Positions 1 through 9,521 are shown, numbered from the stretch's first letter. The stretch: 36,056 nt of DNA from Parabacteroides sp. (GCA_020026285.1 JAHHQS010000021.1:1-36056); one strand, 5' to 3'. Translations and numbers: made by a program. The notes: generated by a model from the letters alone, not told the origin.

Positions 1-138
1 GAATAGAATGTTTTCAGGAATTCATTTTTTCTTTAAATAATTTCCTTTCATGAATATTAAGACAATCCAGCAATTGTTTTACAACGATCATCAGGAAGCG
101 AATTCTGTTTAAATCATTCTACATTTTGAAAGATTTTA

Positions 139-150
139 TGCAAATTTGCA
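139..150. promoter_or_regulatory. 12-bp perfect palindrome upstream of the CobW-family gene
   Basis: The 12 bases TGCAAATTTGCA form a perfect palindrome 38 bases before the ATG of the COG0523 gene. The CAAATTTG inside it differs at one base from the Bacteroidota -7 consensus TAnnTTTG, so it may be promoter, operator or both. COG0523 genes are often controlled by the zinc regulator Zur, but this is not a recognised Zur box and the link is speculation. Confidence 0.3.
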
Positions 151-187
151 CTTCAGAAAAATGTAAGTAAATAAAAAAACTATTAAT

Positions 188-1471
188 ATGAAAGTTCAAG
201 ATGTTCCTGTTTTATTGATTACAGGATATTTGGGTAGTGGAAAGACTACACTTCTTAATCGTATCCTTAATAACAAGGAAGGAAAAAAATTTGCAGTAAT
301 CGTTAATGATATTGGAGAAGTTAATATAGATGCAGACTTGATTCAACACGGTGGTATTGTAAATAAATCCAACGATAGTCTGGTTGCACTTCAGAATGGT
401 TGCATCTGTTGCACTTTACAGAATGATCTGATCGAACAATTATTTGAATTGTTAAAGATGCAGCGTTTCGATTATATCGTTATTGAAGCTAGCGGAGTCT
501 GTGATCCTGTTCCTATTGCTCAAACAATCTGCACTTTCCCTCAATTAGGTGAAAATTAAAACAAATATGGTCATCTTACACTAGATTGTATTACTACTGT
601 GGTTGATGCTTTGCGTATGAAAGATGAATTTAATTGCGCAAACAAATTAAACCCGGAACTGGTTGGTGAAGACGACATCGAAAACCTGCTGATCCAGCAG
701 GTGGAATTCTGTAATCTGATTCTTTTGAACAAGGCTTCTGAAGTGAAACCGGAAGAATTGGCCCGTATCAAAGATATTATTCGTGCCTTACAGCCTGAAG
801 CCAAGATTATAGAATGTGATTATGCGAATGTTGATTTGAATTTATTAGTAGATTCTGAATCCTTCGCTTTTACCAAAGTGGCTACATCAGCCGGCTGGAT
901 GAAAGAAATCAGTCGTTTCGCCCAAGAAAATGAACATGAGCATGAACATCATCATGAACATGAGCACAATCACCACCATCACGATCACGACGAGGAAGAA
1001 CATGAACATCATCATCACGATCATGATGAAGAATGTGATCATGAACACTGTCATTGCCACCATCACCATCATCATCATAACGAAGATGGTGAAACTGAAG
1101 AATATGGTATCGGCACTTATGTATATTACAGACGTCGTCCATTAGACACCAATAAATTTAATGATTTCGTTACCAAAAACTGGCCTAACAACATCATTCG
1201 TACCAAAGGCATCTGTTATTTCAGTGACGAATTCGATATGTCATATATCTTCGAACAAGCTGGCTCTCAAAAGCAATTCATGCAATATGGCAGATGGTTT
1301 GCAACCATGCCGGAAGAAGATTTAGAAAAAATGCTGGAAGAAGAACCGGGACTTGCAAAAGAATGGGACGAGAAATATGGCGATCGTATGCAGAAAATCG
1401 TATTCATTGGTCAGAAGTTAAACAAAGCCGAACTTGCCCACCAGCTGGATGCATGTCTGGCAGATGAATAA
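188..1471 (+). pseudogene. COG0523/CobW-family metal-binding GTPase, interrupted by an in-frame stop
   Basis: The reading frame runs 427 codons from ATG 188 to TAA 1471, but codon 124 (557-559) is TAA. Frame and homology continue on both sides, so this is a nonsense change and not a frameshift. The upstream part has the Walker A motif GSGKTT (about residues 17-22) and the CxCC metal motif in NGCICC. The downstream part has the NKA(S) guanine-recognition region, a His/Asp/Glu-rich loop (about residues 248-297) and the CobW C-terminal domain. The family consists of GTPases that act as metallochaperones, often under zinc limitation. Translation restarting at GTG 599 would give 290 residues without Walker A, so it would not be a working GTPase. 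A sequencing error, a strain-specific mutation or stop readthrough are all possible. A strong terminator follows. Confidence 0.85.
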
Positions 1472-1497
1472 TCATAAACTGTTATTAAATATTCAGA

Positions 1498-1540
1498 AAG
1501 AGCCTGATTGACGTAAAAGAAAAATCAGGCTCTTATTTTT
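1498..1540 (+). terminator. Rho-independent terminator after the CobW-family gene
   Basis: A perfect 12-bp stem (1498-1509 with 1523-1534, AAGAGCCTGATT/AATCAGGCTCTT) with a 13-nt loop is followed by ATTTTT. It lies 27 bases after the stop codon of the upstream frame. Confidence 0.85.
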
Positions 1541-1681
1541 GGGTATCATGCTTGTACAGATGCTTCATCATAAGTGATTATATTGCATCTTAATCATATC
1601 TTCTTTCACAAGATTAATCCAATCAGCAACTAAGTTTTTCCATTTCACTCTTTTCTAAAGGTTAAATCATAAAAATATGTT

Positions 1682-1689
1682 TATCTTTG
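1682..1689 (+). promoter_or_regulatory. Bacteroidota -7 promoter element (TATCTTTG)
   Basis: TATCTTTG matches the Bacteroidota sigma-ABfr -7 consensus TAnnTTTG and sits 28 bases before the ATG of the exonuclease gene. No good TTG-type -33 element is visible at the usual 19-21 bp spacing. It probably drives the exonuclease-to-DUF3857 run. Confidence 0.5.
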
Positions 1690-1716
1690 TTCTTTATATT
1701 TTAAAAGCTGATTGAA

Positions 1717-2280
1717 ATGAAAATACTTTTCTTTGATCTGGAAACGACAGGTATTCGTTACTGGCGTAACGGAATCCATCAGATTAGTGGAGAAATTGTA
1801 ATAGATGGAGAAAGTAAAGAAACATTTAACTTTCATGTCTGTCCAAATCCGAAATGTGACGTTGATGAGGAAGCGTTGAAAGTATGTCATGTTACAAGAG
1901 AACAAATATTCTCTTACCCCCCTATGCATGAAGTCTATCAGCAGTTTGTAGCTCTTCTTTCCAAGTATGTAGACAAGTACGATCGGACAGATAAATTCTT
2001 TTTAGCCGGATATAATAATGCTTCTTTCGACAATCATTTTTTGAAAGCATTCTTTGTGCAGAACGGTGACGATTTCTTCTATTCCTGGTTCTGGGTCAAC
2101 TCGATAGACGTAATGATTCTTGCAACAATGAAGTTATTAGAGGAACGCCATAACATGACCGATTTCAAGCAGGAAACGGTTGCCAGAACTTTAGGGATTT
2201 CATTAGATCCTGAGAAGTTACATGATGCATTATATGATATATATCTTACTAGAGAAATTTACAAACGCTTGACACAATAA
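1717..2280 (+). CDS. DEDDh 3'-5' exonuclease (DNA polymerase III epsilon-like)
   Basis: The 187-residue protein is essentially one exonuclease (RNase T/DnaQ-type) fold. The metal-binding residues are readable: Asp7 and Glu9 in FDLETTG, Asp105 in NASFDNHFL, and His169 with Asp174 in LHDALYD, which makes it a DEDDh enzyme. Such proteins remove nucleotides from 3' ends of DNA or RNA. It is much shorter than DinG or polymerase fusions and has no second domain, so the substrate cannot be told. The ATG follows a -7 promoter element by 28 bases, and the gene ends two bases before the amidase ATG, so they are probably co-transcribed. The family call is firm; the biological role is open. Confidence 0.9.
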   Translation: MKILFFDLETTGIRYWRNGIHQISGEIVIDGESKETFNFHVCPNPKCDVDEEALKVCHVTREQIFSYPPMHEVYQQFVALLSKYVDKYDRTDKFFLAGYNNASFDNHFLKAFFVQNGDDFFYSWFWVNSIDVMILATMKLLEERHNMTDFKQETVARTLGISLDPEKLHDALYDIYLTREIYKRLTQ

Positions 2281-2282
2281 AC

Positions 2283-3380
2283 ATGAAACATTTTTTAAAC
2301 GTCATATTTTTATTAACTGTTTTCTTTGTTTCTTGCTCCAGCATAAAAGCTCAGAAAGTTGTTTATCCTAAAAATGGTGAAGGAATTGAGTTACTTCTGA
2401 AAAGATACGGAATGACCAGTCCTTACTATAAGAAAGAATTTATCCGCCTGAATAAATCGAAATTAGGAAAAAACAACATGTTGTTAAACGGGGTAAAATA
2501 TGTTTTACCAGAAGTAAAAGGGAAAGAAAAAAGTCAAGCTCTACCTCCGAAAGATACCGGAAAAACAGACTCAAAGAATAGTACAGACAAGCTTGCTGAG
2601 AACAAGAAGAAGTCAAACGATGCTCCAATATCAGTCAAGCCCCAAGGTTCCAAGGGGTACGAACCTTTATTCGGAATGAAATATGCATCCTATCCCATTA
2701 TCTCGCATGAACTGAAAGGAGCCTGTTTTTATCTGGTGAGCGGTCATGGAGGACCAGATCCCGGAGCTATGGGAAAGATTAACGGTCATTCTGTCTGTGA
2801 AGACGAATATGCATACGACATAGTTCTCCGTCTTGCCCGTTCGCTTCGAATGAGGGGAGCAAAGGTCCATATTATTATTCAAGATAAAAAAGATGGTATT
2901 CGCGATGAACTTTATCTAAAGAATAGTAAACGTGAAACTTGTATGGGACAAAGAATTCCTCTGAGCCAAATAAGTAGATTAAATCAGCGTTGTATAAAAA
3001 TAAATTCTTTATATAACAAAGATAAAGAAAAATATAAAAGAGCTTTATTTGTTCACATCGACAGTAGAAGTAAAAGTAAACAGACCGATGTCTTTTTCTA
3101 TCATTCAGGAAAGAAAGCCAGTAAGAAACTGACAAAAACAATGCGAACAACATTTAAAAAGAAATATGCTAAACATCAACCAGGAAGAGGCTTTAAAGGG
3201 ACTGTAAGCAAGAGAGATCTTCATGTTTTAAGAAATACGACTCCAGTTGCAGCTTTCGTTGAATTGGGGAATATACAGAACAAGGATGATCAGCAACGTT
3301 TTATTTTGAAAAATAATCGTCAGGCTTTAGCCGAATGGTTTTGTGAGGCATTTATAACAGACTATAAAAACAACAAGTAA
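2283..3380 (+). CDS. N-acetylmuramoyl-L-alanine amidase (Amidase_3), probable lipoprotein
   Basis: This 365-residue exported enzyme should cleave the bond between MurNAc and the L-Ala of the stem peptide. The N-terminus is a hydrophobic signal ending in a lipobox-like FVSC (Cys18). Residues 26-76 resemble a LysM-like wall-binding module, followed by a Lys/Asp/Ser-rich linker (80-125). The catalytic domain shows the zinc ligands: His155 in SGHGGPDPG, Glu173 or Glu175 in CEDEYAYD, and His258 in LFVHID. The catalytic Glu327 lies in AFVELGN. Between about 205 and 255 there is a Lys-rich insert of the kind seen in Bacteroidota homologues. It starts two bases after the exonuclease stop and is followed 15 bases later by the maturase gene. 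Confidence 0.9.
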   Translation: MKHFLNVIFLLTVFFVSCSSIKAQKVVYPKNGEGIELLLKRYGMTSPYYKKEFIRLNKSKLGKNNMLLNGVKYVLPEVKGKEKSQALPPKDTGKTDSKNSTDKLAENKKKSNDAPISVKPQGSKGYEPLFGMKYASYPIISHELKGACFYLVSGHGGPDPGAMGKINGHSVCEDEYAYDIVLRLARSLRMRGAKVHIIIQDKKDGIRDELYLKNSKRETCMGQRIPLSQISRLNQRCIKINSLYNKDKEKYKRALFVHIDSRSKSKQTDVFFYHSGKKASKKLTKTMRTTFKKKYAKHQPGRGFKGTVSKRDLHVLRNTTPVAAFVELGNIQNKDDQQRFILKNNRQALAEWFCEAFITDYKNNK

Positions 3381-3395
3381 AAACATTTAAAAATC

Positions 3396-4640
3396 ATGAA
3401 TAACATTGCACCTTTTGCCAAGCCAATATATGTGATGCTGAAACCTGTTGGTTCCGTATGTAATTTGGCTTGTGAATATTGCTACTATCTGGAGAAAAGC
3501 AAATTTTATCCAGATGTAAAAAATCATATTCTGACTGATGAGTTGCTAGAGAAGTTTATCAAGGAATATATCGAATGCCAAACTATGCAGGATGTACTAT
3601 TTACATGGCATGGAGGAGAAACTTTGATGCGCCCTATCAGTTTTTATAAAAAAGCGCTTGCTCTGCAACAAAAATATGCCAATGGCAGAAGAATTGATAA
3701 TACAATACAGACAAACGGAACATTATTAACTGATGAATGGTGCCGCTTTTTCAAAGATAATAATTTTCTAGTGGGAGTTTCTATCGACGGACCTCAGGAG
3801 TTTCATGATGAATACCGACGTAACCGTCAGGGAAGACCTTCATTCTATAAGGTAATGAAAGGCATCGAGTTAATGAAAAAACATGGTGTCGAATATAACG
3901 GTATGGCCGTTGTAAACGATTATAATGTTGATTATCCGATGGATTTCTATAATTTCTTTAAAGAAATTGATTGTCACTATATTCAGTTTGCTCCTATTGT
4001 TGAACGTCTGGGCTTTCATCAGGACGGAACGAAACTGACTTCTCCAGAGCAACAGGATGCCAACATCAAATTGGCTCCGTTTTCTGTTGACCCTATTAAA
4101 TGGGGTGATTTCTTATGTGCTTTGTTCGATGAATGGGTCCAAAAAGATGTCGGTGACTATTTCATTCAGATATTCGATGCTACGTTAGCCAATTGGGTCG
4201 GAGTTCAGCCTGGAGTCTGTTCCATGGCTAAGACATGCGGTCATGCAGGTGTTATGGAATTTAACGGAGATGTTTACTCTTGCGACCACTTCGTTTTTCC
4301 ACAATATAAATTAGGAAATATCCGTACAAAGACATTGACCGAAATGATGTACAGCAAAGAACAGTTACAATTCGGAGCAGACAAATACGAAAAGCTTCCA
4401 CAACAATGTAAAGATTGTAAATATCTTTTCGCTTGTAACGGGGAATGTCCGAAAAACAGATTTATGCATACATCTAATGGTGAACCCGGATTAAATTATC
4501 TGTGTAAAGGCTATTACAAATATTTTGACCATGTAGCTCCTTTCATGGATTTCATGAAGAAAGAATTATTAGGAGAAAGACCACCAGCAAACATCATGCA
4601 ACACGTAAAAATGGACAATGACAAACTAACATTGTTTTAA
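3396..4640 (+). CDS. chuR: Anaerobic sulfatase-maturating enzyme (radical SAM/SPASM)
   Basis: This 414-residue radical SAM enzyme converts the active-site Cys or Ser of type I sulfatases to formylglycine without oxygen. The SAM-binding [4Fe-4S] cluster motif CxxxCxxC is Cys22-Cys26-Cys29 (CNLACEYCYY). The C-terminal SPASM region carries the auxiliary-cluster cysteines in GVCSMAKTCGHAG, YSCDHF, CKDCKYLFACNGECP and LCKGYY. Length and sequence closely resemble the characterised B. thetaiotaomicron enzyme (anSMEbt, chuR) as I remember it, including the DGP and TWHGGE stretches. No sulfatase gene lies in the window, so it probably serves sulfatases elsewhere in the genome. It lies between the amidase and menE in a tight run. 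Confidence 0.95.
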   Translation: MNNIAPFAKPIYVMLKPVGSVCNLACEYCYYLEKSKFYPDVKNHILTDELLEKFIKEYIECQTMQDVLFTWHGGETLMRPISFYKKALALQQKYANGRRIDNTIQTNGTLLTDEWCRFFKDNNFLVGVSIDGPQEFHDEYRRNRQGRPSFYKVMKGIELMKKHGVEYNGMAVVNDYNVDYPMDFYNFFKEIDCHYIQFAPIVERLGFHQDGTKLTSPEQQDANIKLAPFSVDPIKWGDFLCALFDEWVQKDVGDYFIQIFDATLANWVGVQPGVCSMAKTCGHAGVMEFNGDVYSCDHFVFPQYKLGNIRTKTLTEMMYSKEQLQFGADKYEKLPQQCKDCKYLFACNGECPKNRFMHTSNGEPGLNYLCKGYYKYFDHVAPFMDFMKKELLGERPPANIMQHVKMDNDKLTLF

Positions 4641-4644
4641 TGAT

Positions 4645-5745
4645 ATGAATGAGACGAAACATTTAGCATCATGGCAGAAATGTTCGTTTACTTTGGAAGG
4701 AAAGACTTTTTCTGCTGAAATTTGCAGAAAAGGTCTTTTCAACTTTCAGGACGAAACGTACCATGATTTATTATTATTCCTGGAAGAGTGGTTCAATGAC
4801 TCTCCAACCCTGATTGTTCACACTTCCGGTTCAACCGGTACTCCCAAAAGGCTGGAAGTTCGAAAAGAACAAATGATGAATAGTGCCCGACTGACCTGCG
4901 AGGTACTGAATCTTCACGAGAAAGACAAGGCTTTATTATGTATGCCACTTCAATATATTGCAGGAAAGATGGTTGTTGTTCGCGCTTTAGTAGCCGGTCT
5001 GGATCTGATTTATCGCAAACCCTCCGGACATCCATTGAAGGATGTAAACGAGCATCTGCACTTTGCTGCTATGGTTCCTTTGCAGGTGTACAATTCGTTG
5101 TCTGTTCCCGAGGAAACGAAAAAGCTGGGACATGTAGACAAGCTGATTATTGGAGGAGGCTCTATCGACCAAGATTTATCAAAGAAGCTATTACTTTTCT
5201 CCAATGAGATCTATTCTACTTACGGAATGACAGAAACTTTGTCTCATATTGCATTAAGACGATTGAACGGAGACAATGCTTCCGACAGATACAAACCTTT
5301 TCCTACGGTTGAAATTTCGGTATCGGAAGAAGATACTTTAATAATCAAAGCGCCACAAGTCTGCGATGAGATCCTAAAGACAAACGATGTTGTCAAGCTC
5401 TATCCTGATGGAACTTTCCAGATTATAGGGCGAAAAGATAACATAATTAATAGTGGAGGAATAAAAATACAAACAGAATGTGTAGAAAACGCACTACGTT
5501 CCATAATTTATGTTAACTTTGCCTTAACAGCAGTTCCACATCCCAAGTTTGGAGAAGCATTGGTTTTATTGGTTGAAAAAAAGGATATAGATCTGAATTC
5601 TTTGCATGATTCTGTGCAAAAGATTCTACCTAAAGTGCAACAGCCCAAACAAATCTGTCTGGTCGATTCCATACCTACAACAGAAACCGGGAAAATCAAT
5701 CGGAAAGGATGCAGGGAACTTGCTTCTAAAATCGTTCATTATTAA
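4645..5745 (+). CDS. menE: o-Succinylbenzoate-CoA ligase, short AMP-binding type
   Basis: The 366-residue adenylate-forming enzyme is predicted to activate o-succinylbenzoate with ATP and CoA in menaquinone synthesis. The ATP-binding P-loop HTSGSTGTPK occupies residues 59-68. Later motifs are YGMTET, the hinge region GRKDNIINSGGIKI and the catalytic-lysine motif TGKINRK near the C-terminus. It is shorter at the N-terminus than the roughly 450-500 residue enzymes of Proteobacteria and Firmicutes. That short form is usual for Bacteroidota MenE. No other men gene is visible, so the assignment rests on sequence and not on context. It starts four bases after the maturase stop. Another AMP-dependent ligase of similar size is the main alternative. 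Confidence 0.85.
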   Translation: MNETKHLASWQKCSFTLEGKTFSAEICRKGLFNFQDETYHDLLLFLEEWFNDSPTLIVHTSGSTGTPKRLEVRKEQMMNSARLTCEVLNLHEKDKALLCMPLQYIAGKMVVVRALVAGLDLIYRKPSGHPLKDVNEHLHFAAMVPLQVYNSLSVPEETKKLGHVDKLIIGGGSIDQDLSKKLLLFSNEIYSTYGMTETLSHIALRRLNGDNASDRYKPFPTVEISVSEEDTLIIKAPQVCDEILKTNDVVKLYPDGTFQIIGRKDNIINSGGIKIQTECVENALRSIIYVNFALTAVPHPKFGEALVLLVEKKDIDLNSLHDSVQKILPKVQQPKQICLVDSIPTTETGKINRKGCRELASKIVHY

Positions 5746-5767
5746 TCATTTAATCACATAGAAAGAG

Positions 5768-7735
5768 ATGAAATATTTACCTATTGTAACTCTCTCTCTA
5801 CTTTCATTAGCTTCTGTTGCTACTGCAGCCGATAAGCAAGAAAGTTGTCAGGTTTCACAAAGCCCGATATCAGAGAATCCGGCATATGCAGGTTACGACT
5901 GCATTACATTGTTGGACAGTACTGAGGTTTCTGTTCAATCTACTGGTTCCGGAACATTTGCCGTTTACAAAAAGTTCAAGGTACAGACTCCTGCAGGTGC
6001 TGTTGCCAATCACGTAATCAAGTACGACTATGATCCATTGACTGCTTTTGCGGAATTTGCGCAGGCTACCATATATCGTGCCAATGGTGATGTCGTAAAT
6101 CTGGATGTTACTGCAGCATGTGATTATGCAGCCCCAGCTCGTGCCATTTATTGGGGAGCTCGCCAGATTATGCTCGAAGTGGGTCGTCTGGAACCAGGAG
6201 ATGTTGTTGAATACAAGATTAACAAAAAAGGATTTACATATGCTTTACTGGCAGGGACACAGGAAGATGAATCCCGTTTTATCCCTCCAATGCGCGGAAA
6301 CTTCTACGACATTGTTCCTTTTTGGGTAACCGAACCAACTGTCCGCAAGGTTTATAAACTGAATATCCCAATGGAAAAAGAAATTCAGTTCGAATTTTAT
6401 CAGGGCACATGTGCTTCTTCCATGCATTATGAAAATGGAAGAAAAACATATGTTTTCAGTATTGATAACGCTCTCCCATCTAAAACAGAACCTAACATGG
6501 TGAGTCTTTTTGATGCAGCTCCGAAGTTGATGTTATCTTCTACCCCGGAATGGAAAGACAAATCTCTTTGGTTCAACAAGGTGAACGAAGATTACGGAAG
6601 CTTTGATCCTATTCCTGAAGCCCAAAAGAAAGTAGACGAACTGATCAAAGGCAAAAAGACAGAAATGGAAAAAATCGCCGTTCTAACTCACTGGGTGGCT
6701 GATAACATCCGCTATTCAGGTATTTCAATGGGTAAAGGCGAAGGTTTTACCTTACACAATCTGAAAATGAACTATACAGACCGTTGTGGCGTTTGTAAGG
6801 ATATAGCAAGTACATTGATTTCATTTCTACGTATGGCTGGTTTCGAAGCCTATCCGGCAATGACCATGGCTGGCAGCCGTGTAGAAAAGATTCCGGCAGA
6901 CCATTTCAATCACTGTGTGGCTGTTGTGAAACTTTCAAATGGAACATATACCCCACTTGATCCGACATGGGTTCCTTTCGTTCGTGAAGTATGGAGCAGC
7001 GCTGAACAACAGCAGAATTATCTTCCTGGCGTTCCTGAAGGCATCGATTTATGTCTGACTCCTGTTTCAGCTCCTGAAAACCACTATCTAAGATTAAAGG
7101 CTAACAACAAATTGGATGCCAACGGTACCCTTCGCGGAGAATTAGTCGTTTCGGCAGAAGGACAGACTGATGCCAGTATCCGTCGTCCATTTACAACCGG
7201 AATCCGTACAGAATGGAAAAATGCGATGGAACAACAGTTATTAGCTATTTCTCCAAAAGCAAAATTAATCAGTGTCAACTGGGGTAAAGATCCTTCAGAC
7301 TATCAGGCTGCTCCTATTCATTTGGTATTTCGTTATGAAATTCCGGAATATGCAGTTAAAGGTAAAGAAGCCTTGCTTGTAAAACCAATGGTGATGAACA
7401 ATCTTTTCAGTTCTGTCAAGTCTTTCCTTCGTATCAACACGAATCTGGAAAAACGTGAATTCGGATTTAAGGACGGTTGCTCAAGACTAGTAGAACAGGA
7501 AGAAACCATCCTGCTGCCTAATGGTTATACCATGGTCAATGAAGCCAAAGGTGATTCCAAAACAAGCGGAGCTGCAGACTTTGAAGGTTCGTTAAAGCAG
7601 GAAGATGGAAAGATCGTATTAAAACAAAAATTAGCGTTAAAGAAACGTGTTTACGAAGCATCCGACTGGTGTGGTTTCCGTTCTGCGGTAAATGCTTTCA
7701 AAACTTATGGAGATTATTTAGTGATTAAAAAATAA
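5768..7735 (+). CDS. Secreted DUF3857/transglutaminase-like protein, catalytic triad intact
   Basis: The 655-residue protein starts with a clear signal peptide (about 1-21, ending ATA-AD). A DUF3857 beta domain (about 30-240) leads into a transglutaminase-like core. The papain-type triad is readable as Cys343 in CGVCKD, His382 in HFNHC and Asp398 in PLDPTW, so it may cleave or cross-link peptide amides in the envelope. A C-terminal DUF2569/DUF3858-like beta region follows. The substrate is unknown. The ATG comes 22 bases after menE, and a related gene follows after 17 bases, so the pair is probably a duplication that has diverged. Family call is firm; enzymatic activity is inferred from the conserved triad. 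Confidence 0.88.
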   Translation: MKYLPIVTLSLLSLASVATAADKQESCQVSQSPISENPAYAGYDCITLLDSTEVSVQSTGSGTFAVYKKFKVQTPAGAVANHVIKYDYDPLTAFAEFAQATIYRANGDVVNLDVTAACDYAAPARAIYWGARQIMLEVGRLEPGDVVEYKINKKGFTYALLAGTQEDESRFIPPMRGNFYDIVPFWVTEPTVRKVYKLNIPMEKEIQFEFYQGTCASSMHYENGRKTYVFSIDNALPSKTEPNMVSLFDAAPKLMLSSTPEWKDKSLWFNKVNEDYGSFDPIPEAQKKVDELIKGKKTEMEKIAVLTHWVADNIRYSGISMGKGEGFTLHNLKMNYTDRCGVCKDIASTLISFLRMAGFEAYPAMTMAGSRVEKIPADHFNHCVAVVKLSNGTYTPLDPTWVPFVREVWSSAEQQQNYLPGVPEGIDLCLTPVSAPENHYLRLKANNKLDANGTLRGELVVSAEGQTDASIRRPFTTGIRTEWKNAMEQQLLAISPKAKLISVNWGKDPSDYQAAPIHLVFRYEIPEYAVKGKEALLVKPMVMNNLFSSVKSFLRINTNLEKREFGFKDGCSRLVEQEETILLPNGYTMVNEAKGDSKTSGAADFEGSLKQEDGKIVLKQKLALKKRVYEASDWCGFRSAVNAFKTYGDYLVIKK

Positions 7736-7752
7736 ATCAAAAGTATACAGAT

Positions 7753-9498
7753 ATGACTAAAATATTCAATAAAATCATATTACTTCTATTCGCTATTGGA
7801 ATGGCAGTATCTGTTTCTGCATCTCCAGAAGGTGAATACAAGAAACTTTCCAAATCATGGAAATTAAATGCGGACGGCAGTCAGGAATTCCATTACAATA
7901 TGGAACTAAGTATTTATACCTATACTGCCATGAGAAGCCTTTATGGCGAATCTTTCATTGTTTATAATCCCGATTATCAAACATTGAAAATCAATTATGC
8001 TTATACCAAGCAGAAAGACGGCAATATTGTAAAAGCTCCGGATAATGCTTTTGTAAAAGTTCTGCCAAAAGCTGCTGAAAATGCTCCTGCTTATAATAAG
8101 CTGACAGAAATGGTTGTTGTTCATACTGGTCTGGAACTAGGTGCTACCATCTATTTTGATTATACTCTGACTTCCAAACCGGGCTATTTGCCTAAACTTG
8201 ATATTTTCGAACTAATACAGCAATCAAGTCCGGTAAAAAATTACACTATTTCCGTTACTGCACCGGAATCAGAGGCTTTGTCTTATAATATTGCCAATCC
8301 TGATGTCAAGGCAAAAGTTAGTATCGAAAATGGCATGCGCACTGTCAGCTGGAATCTGAAGAATGTAAAAGCAGCATCACGTGCTCCTTTCGGAAATGTT
8401 GCTGCTGGTGACAAACAATATCTGGCTGTTTCTAGTTACAAATCTAATAAAGATGCTTTAGACGCTATCTGTAACCAATTCAATAAGGTGGGCGATATAC
8501 CATTGTCAACTTTAGCAGAATCAATCACAGAAGGAAAATCTACTGAAACGGAGAAACTGCAGGCTATTCATACATTTATCATGAAACATTTTGCCCATAG
8601 CAAGCTTTCTCTTCACGATGCCGGTTATAAGATCCGTCCTGCTGAAGATATCCTTTCTTCGGCCTATGGAACAAAGACTGAATTAATCAATCTGATGTAT
8701 GGTTTACTAAAAGCAGTAAAGATAGATGCTGAAGTTTGTGCCTCATTCCCTGTCAAACTGCAAGGGACTGTAGGTTTGTCTGCAGCAGATTTCTTTATCA
8801 AAGCAAAAGCCGATGGACAAACTTATTTATTATCAACAGACAAGGCATCCATGAATCAGGCTGGCTGGTTGGCAGAGAACACACTGGTGCTTAACAGTAA
8901 CGGACAGGTTGCAGAATTACCGGTTGTTTCTTCAGAAGTAAATTATAACATATCTATGAAATTAAACGAGAACAACGTTATTTCAGAAATAAATGCTTCT
9001 GTACCAACAGCAATGGTTCCTTACAATGATCCCAAGGCTTCTTCTTTGACAGCTGGTGACAAAAATGCTTCTGTCATCCAGAAACAGAACTTTATTGAAG
9101 CGAAATTTGCAACGACATCAAAAGCTCAAGAACTTCCCGGTTATTTATTAATCACATTGCCTGAATCACCATCCAGTGCATCTCTCCGTTCTTATGCAGC
9201 ATTGAACACTACACGCGATTGCAATTTATTCCTTACTTATGCTCCTGATGAAACTTATTCTTATACGATTGAAATTCCGGCAGGAATGGAGTTAAGTACA
9301 CCAGTTGCAACAAAGAATATTTCGAATGCTGCAGGTGATTTCACTTTTTCTGTTAAACAAAACGGCAATAAAGTGGAAGTTAAACGAAGCATTAAAATAA
9401 AATCAACAATTATCAGTAAATCTTCTTATCCTGCATTCCATTCATTAATAGCAGCCTGGGTTAATGCAAACAACACTCAGTTGATGATAAAAAAATAA
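7753..9498 (+). CDS. Secreted DUF3857/transglutaminase-like protein, triad lost (probable pseudoenzyme)
   Basis: This 581-residue paralogue of the upstream protein has the same layout: a signal peptide (about 1-23, ending SVSA-S), a DUF3857-like N-terminal half and a transglutaminase-fold core near residues 270-380. When its helix YGTKTELINLMYGLLKA is aligned with CGVCKDIASTLISFLRM of its neighbour, the catalytic Cys is replaced by Lys308. The histidine position (region DFFIKAKADGQTYLL) also lacks His. It is therefore likely to be a binding or scaffold partner and not an enzyme. The gene ends 24 bases before a strong terminator and is the last of its operon. Confidence 0.82.
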   Translation: MTKIFNKIILLLFAIGMAVSVSASPEGEYKKLSKSWKLNADGSQEFHYNMELSIYTYTAMRSLYGESFIVYNPDYQTLKINYAYTKQKDGNIVKAPDNAFVKVLPKAAENAPAYNKLTEMVVVHTGLELGATIYFDYTLTSKPGYLPKLDIFELIQQSSPVKNYTISVTAPESEALSYNIANPDVKAKVSIENGMRTVSWNLKNVKAASRAPFGNVAAGDKQYLAVSSYKSNKDALDAICNQFNKVGDIPLSTLAESITEGKSTETEKLQAIHTFIMKHFAHSKLSLHDAGYKIRPAEDILSSAYGTKTELINLMYGLLKAVKIDAEVCASFPVKLQGTVGLSAADFFIKAKADGQTYLLSTDKASMNQAGWLAENTLVLNSNGQVAELPVVSSEVNYNISMKLNENNVISEINASVPTAMVPYNDPKASSLTAGDKNASVIQKQNFIEAKFATTSKAQELPGYLLITLPESPSSASLRSYAALNTTRDCNLFLTYAPDETYSYTIEIPAGMELSTPVATKNISNAAGDFTFSVKQNGNKVEVKRSIKIKSTIISKSSYPAFHSLIAAWVNANNTQLMIKK

Positions 9499-9521
9499 TC
9501 TGTTTTTTTTATTATAATTCT

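Noticed and set aside
887..1145. Several small frames on both strands across the His-rich loop
   Set aside because: They are by-products of cat/cac-gaa/gat repeats in the metal GTPase gene.
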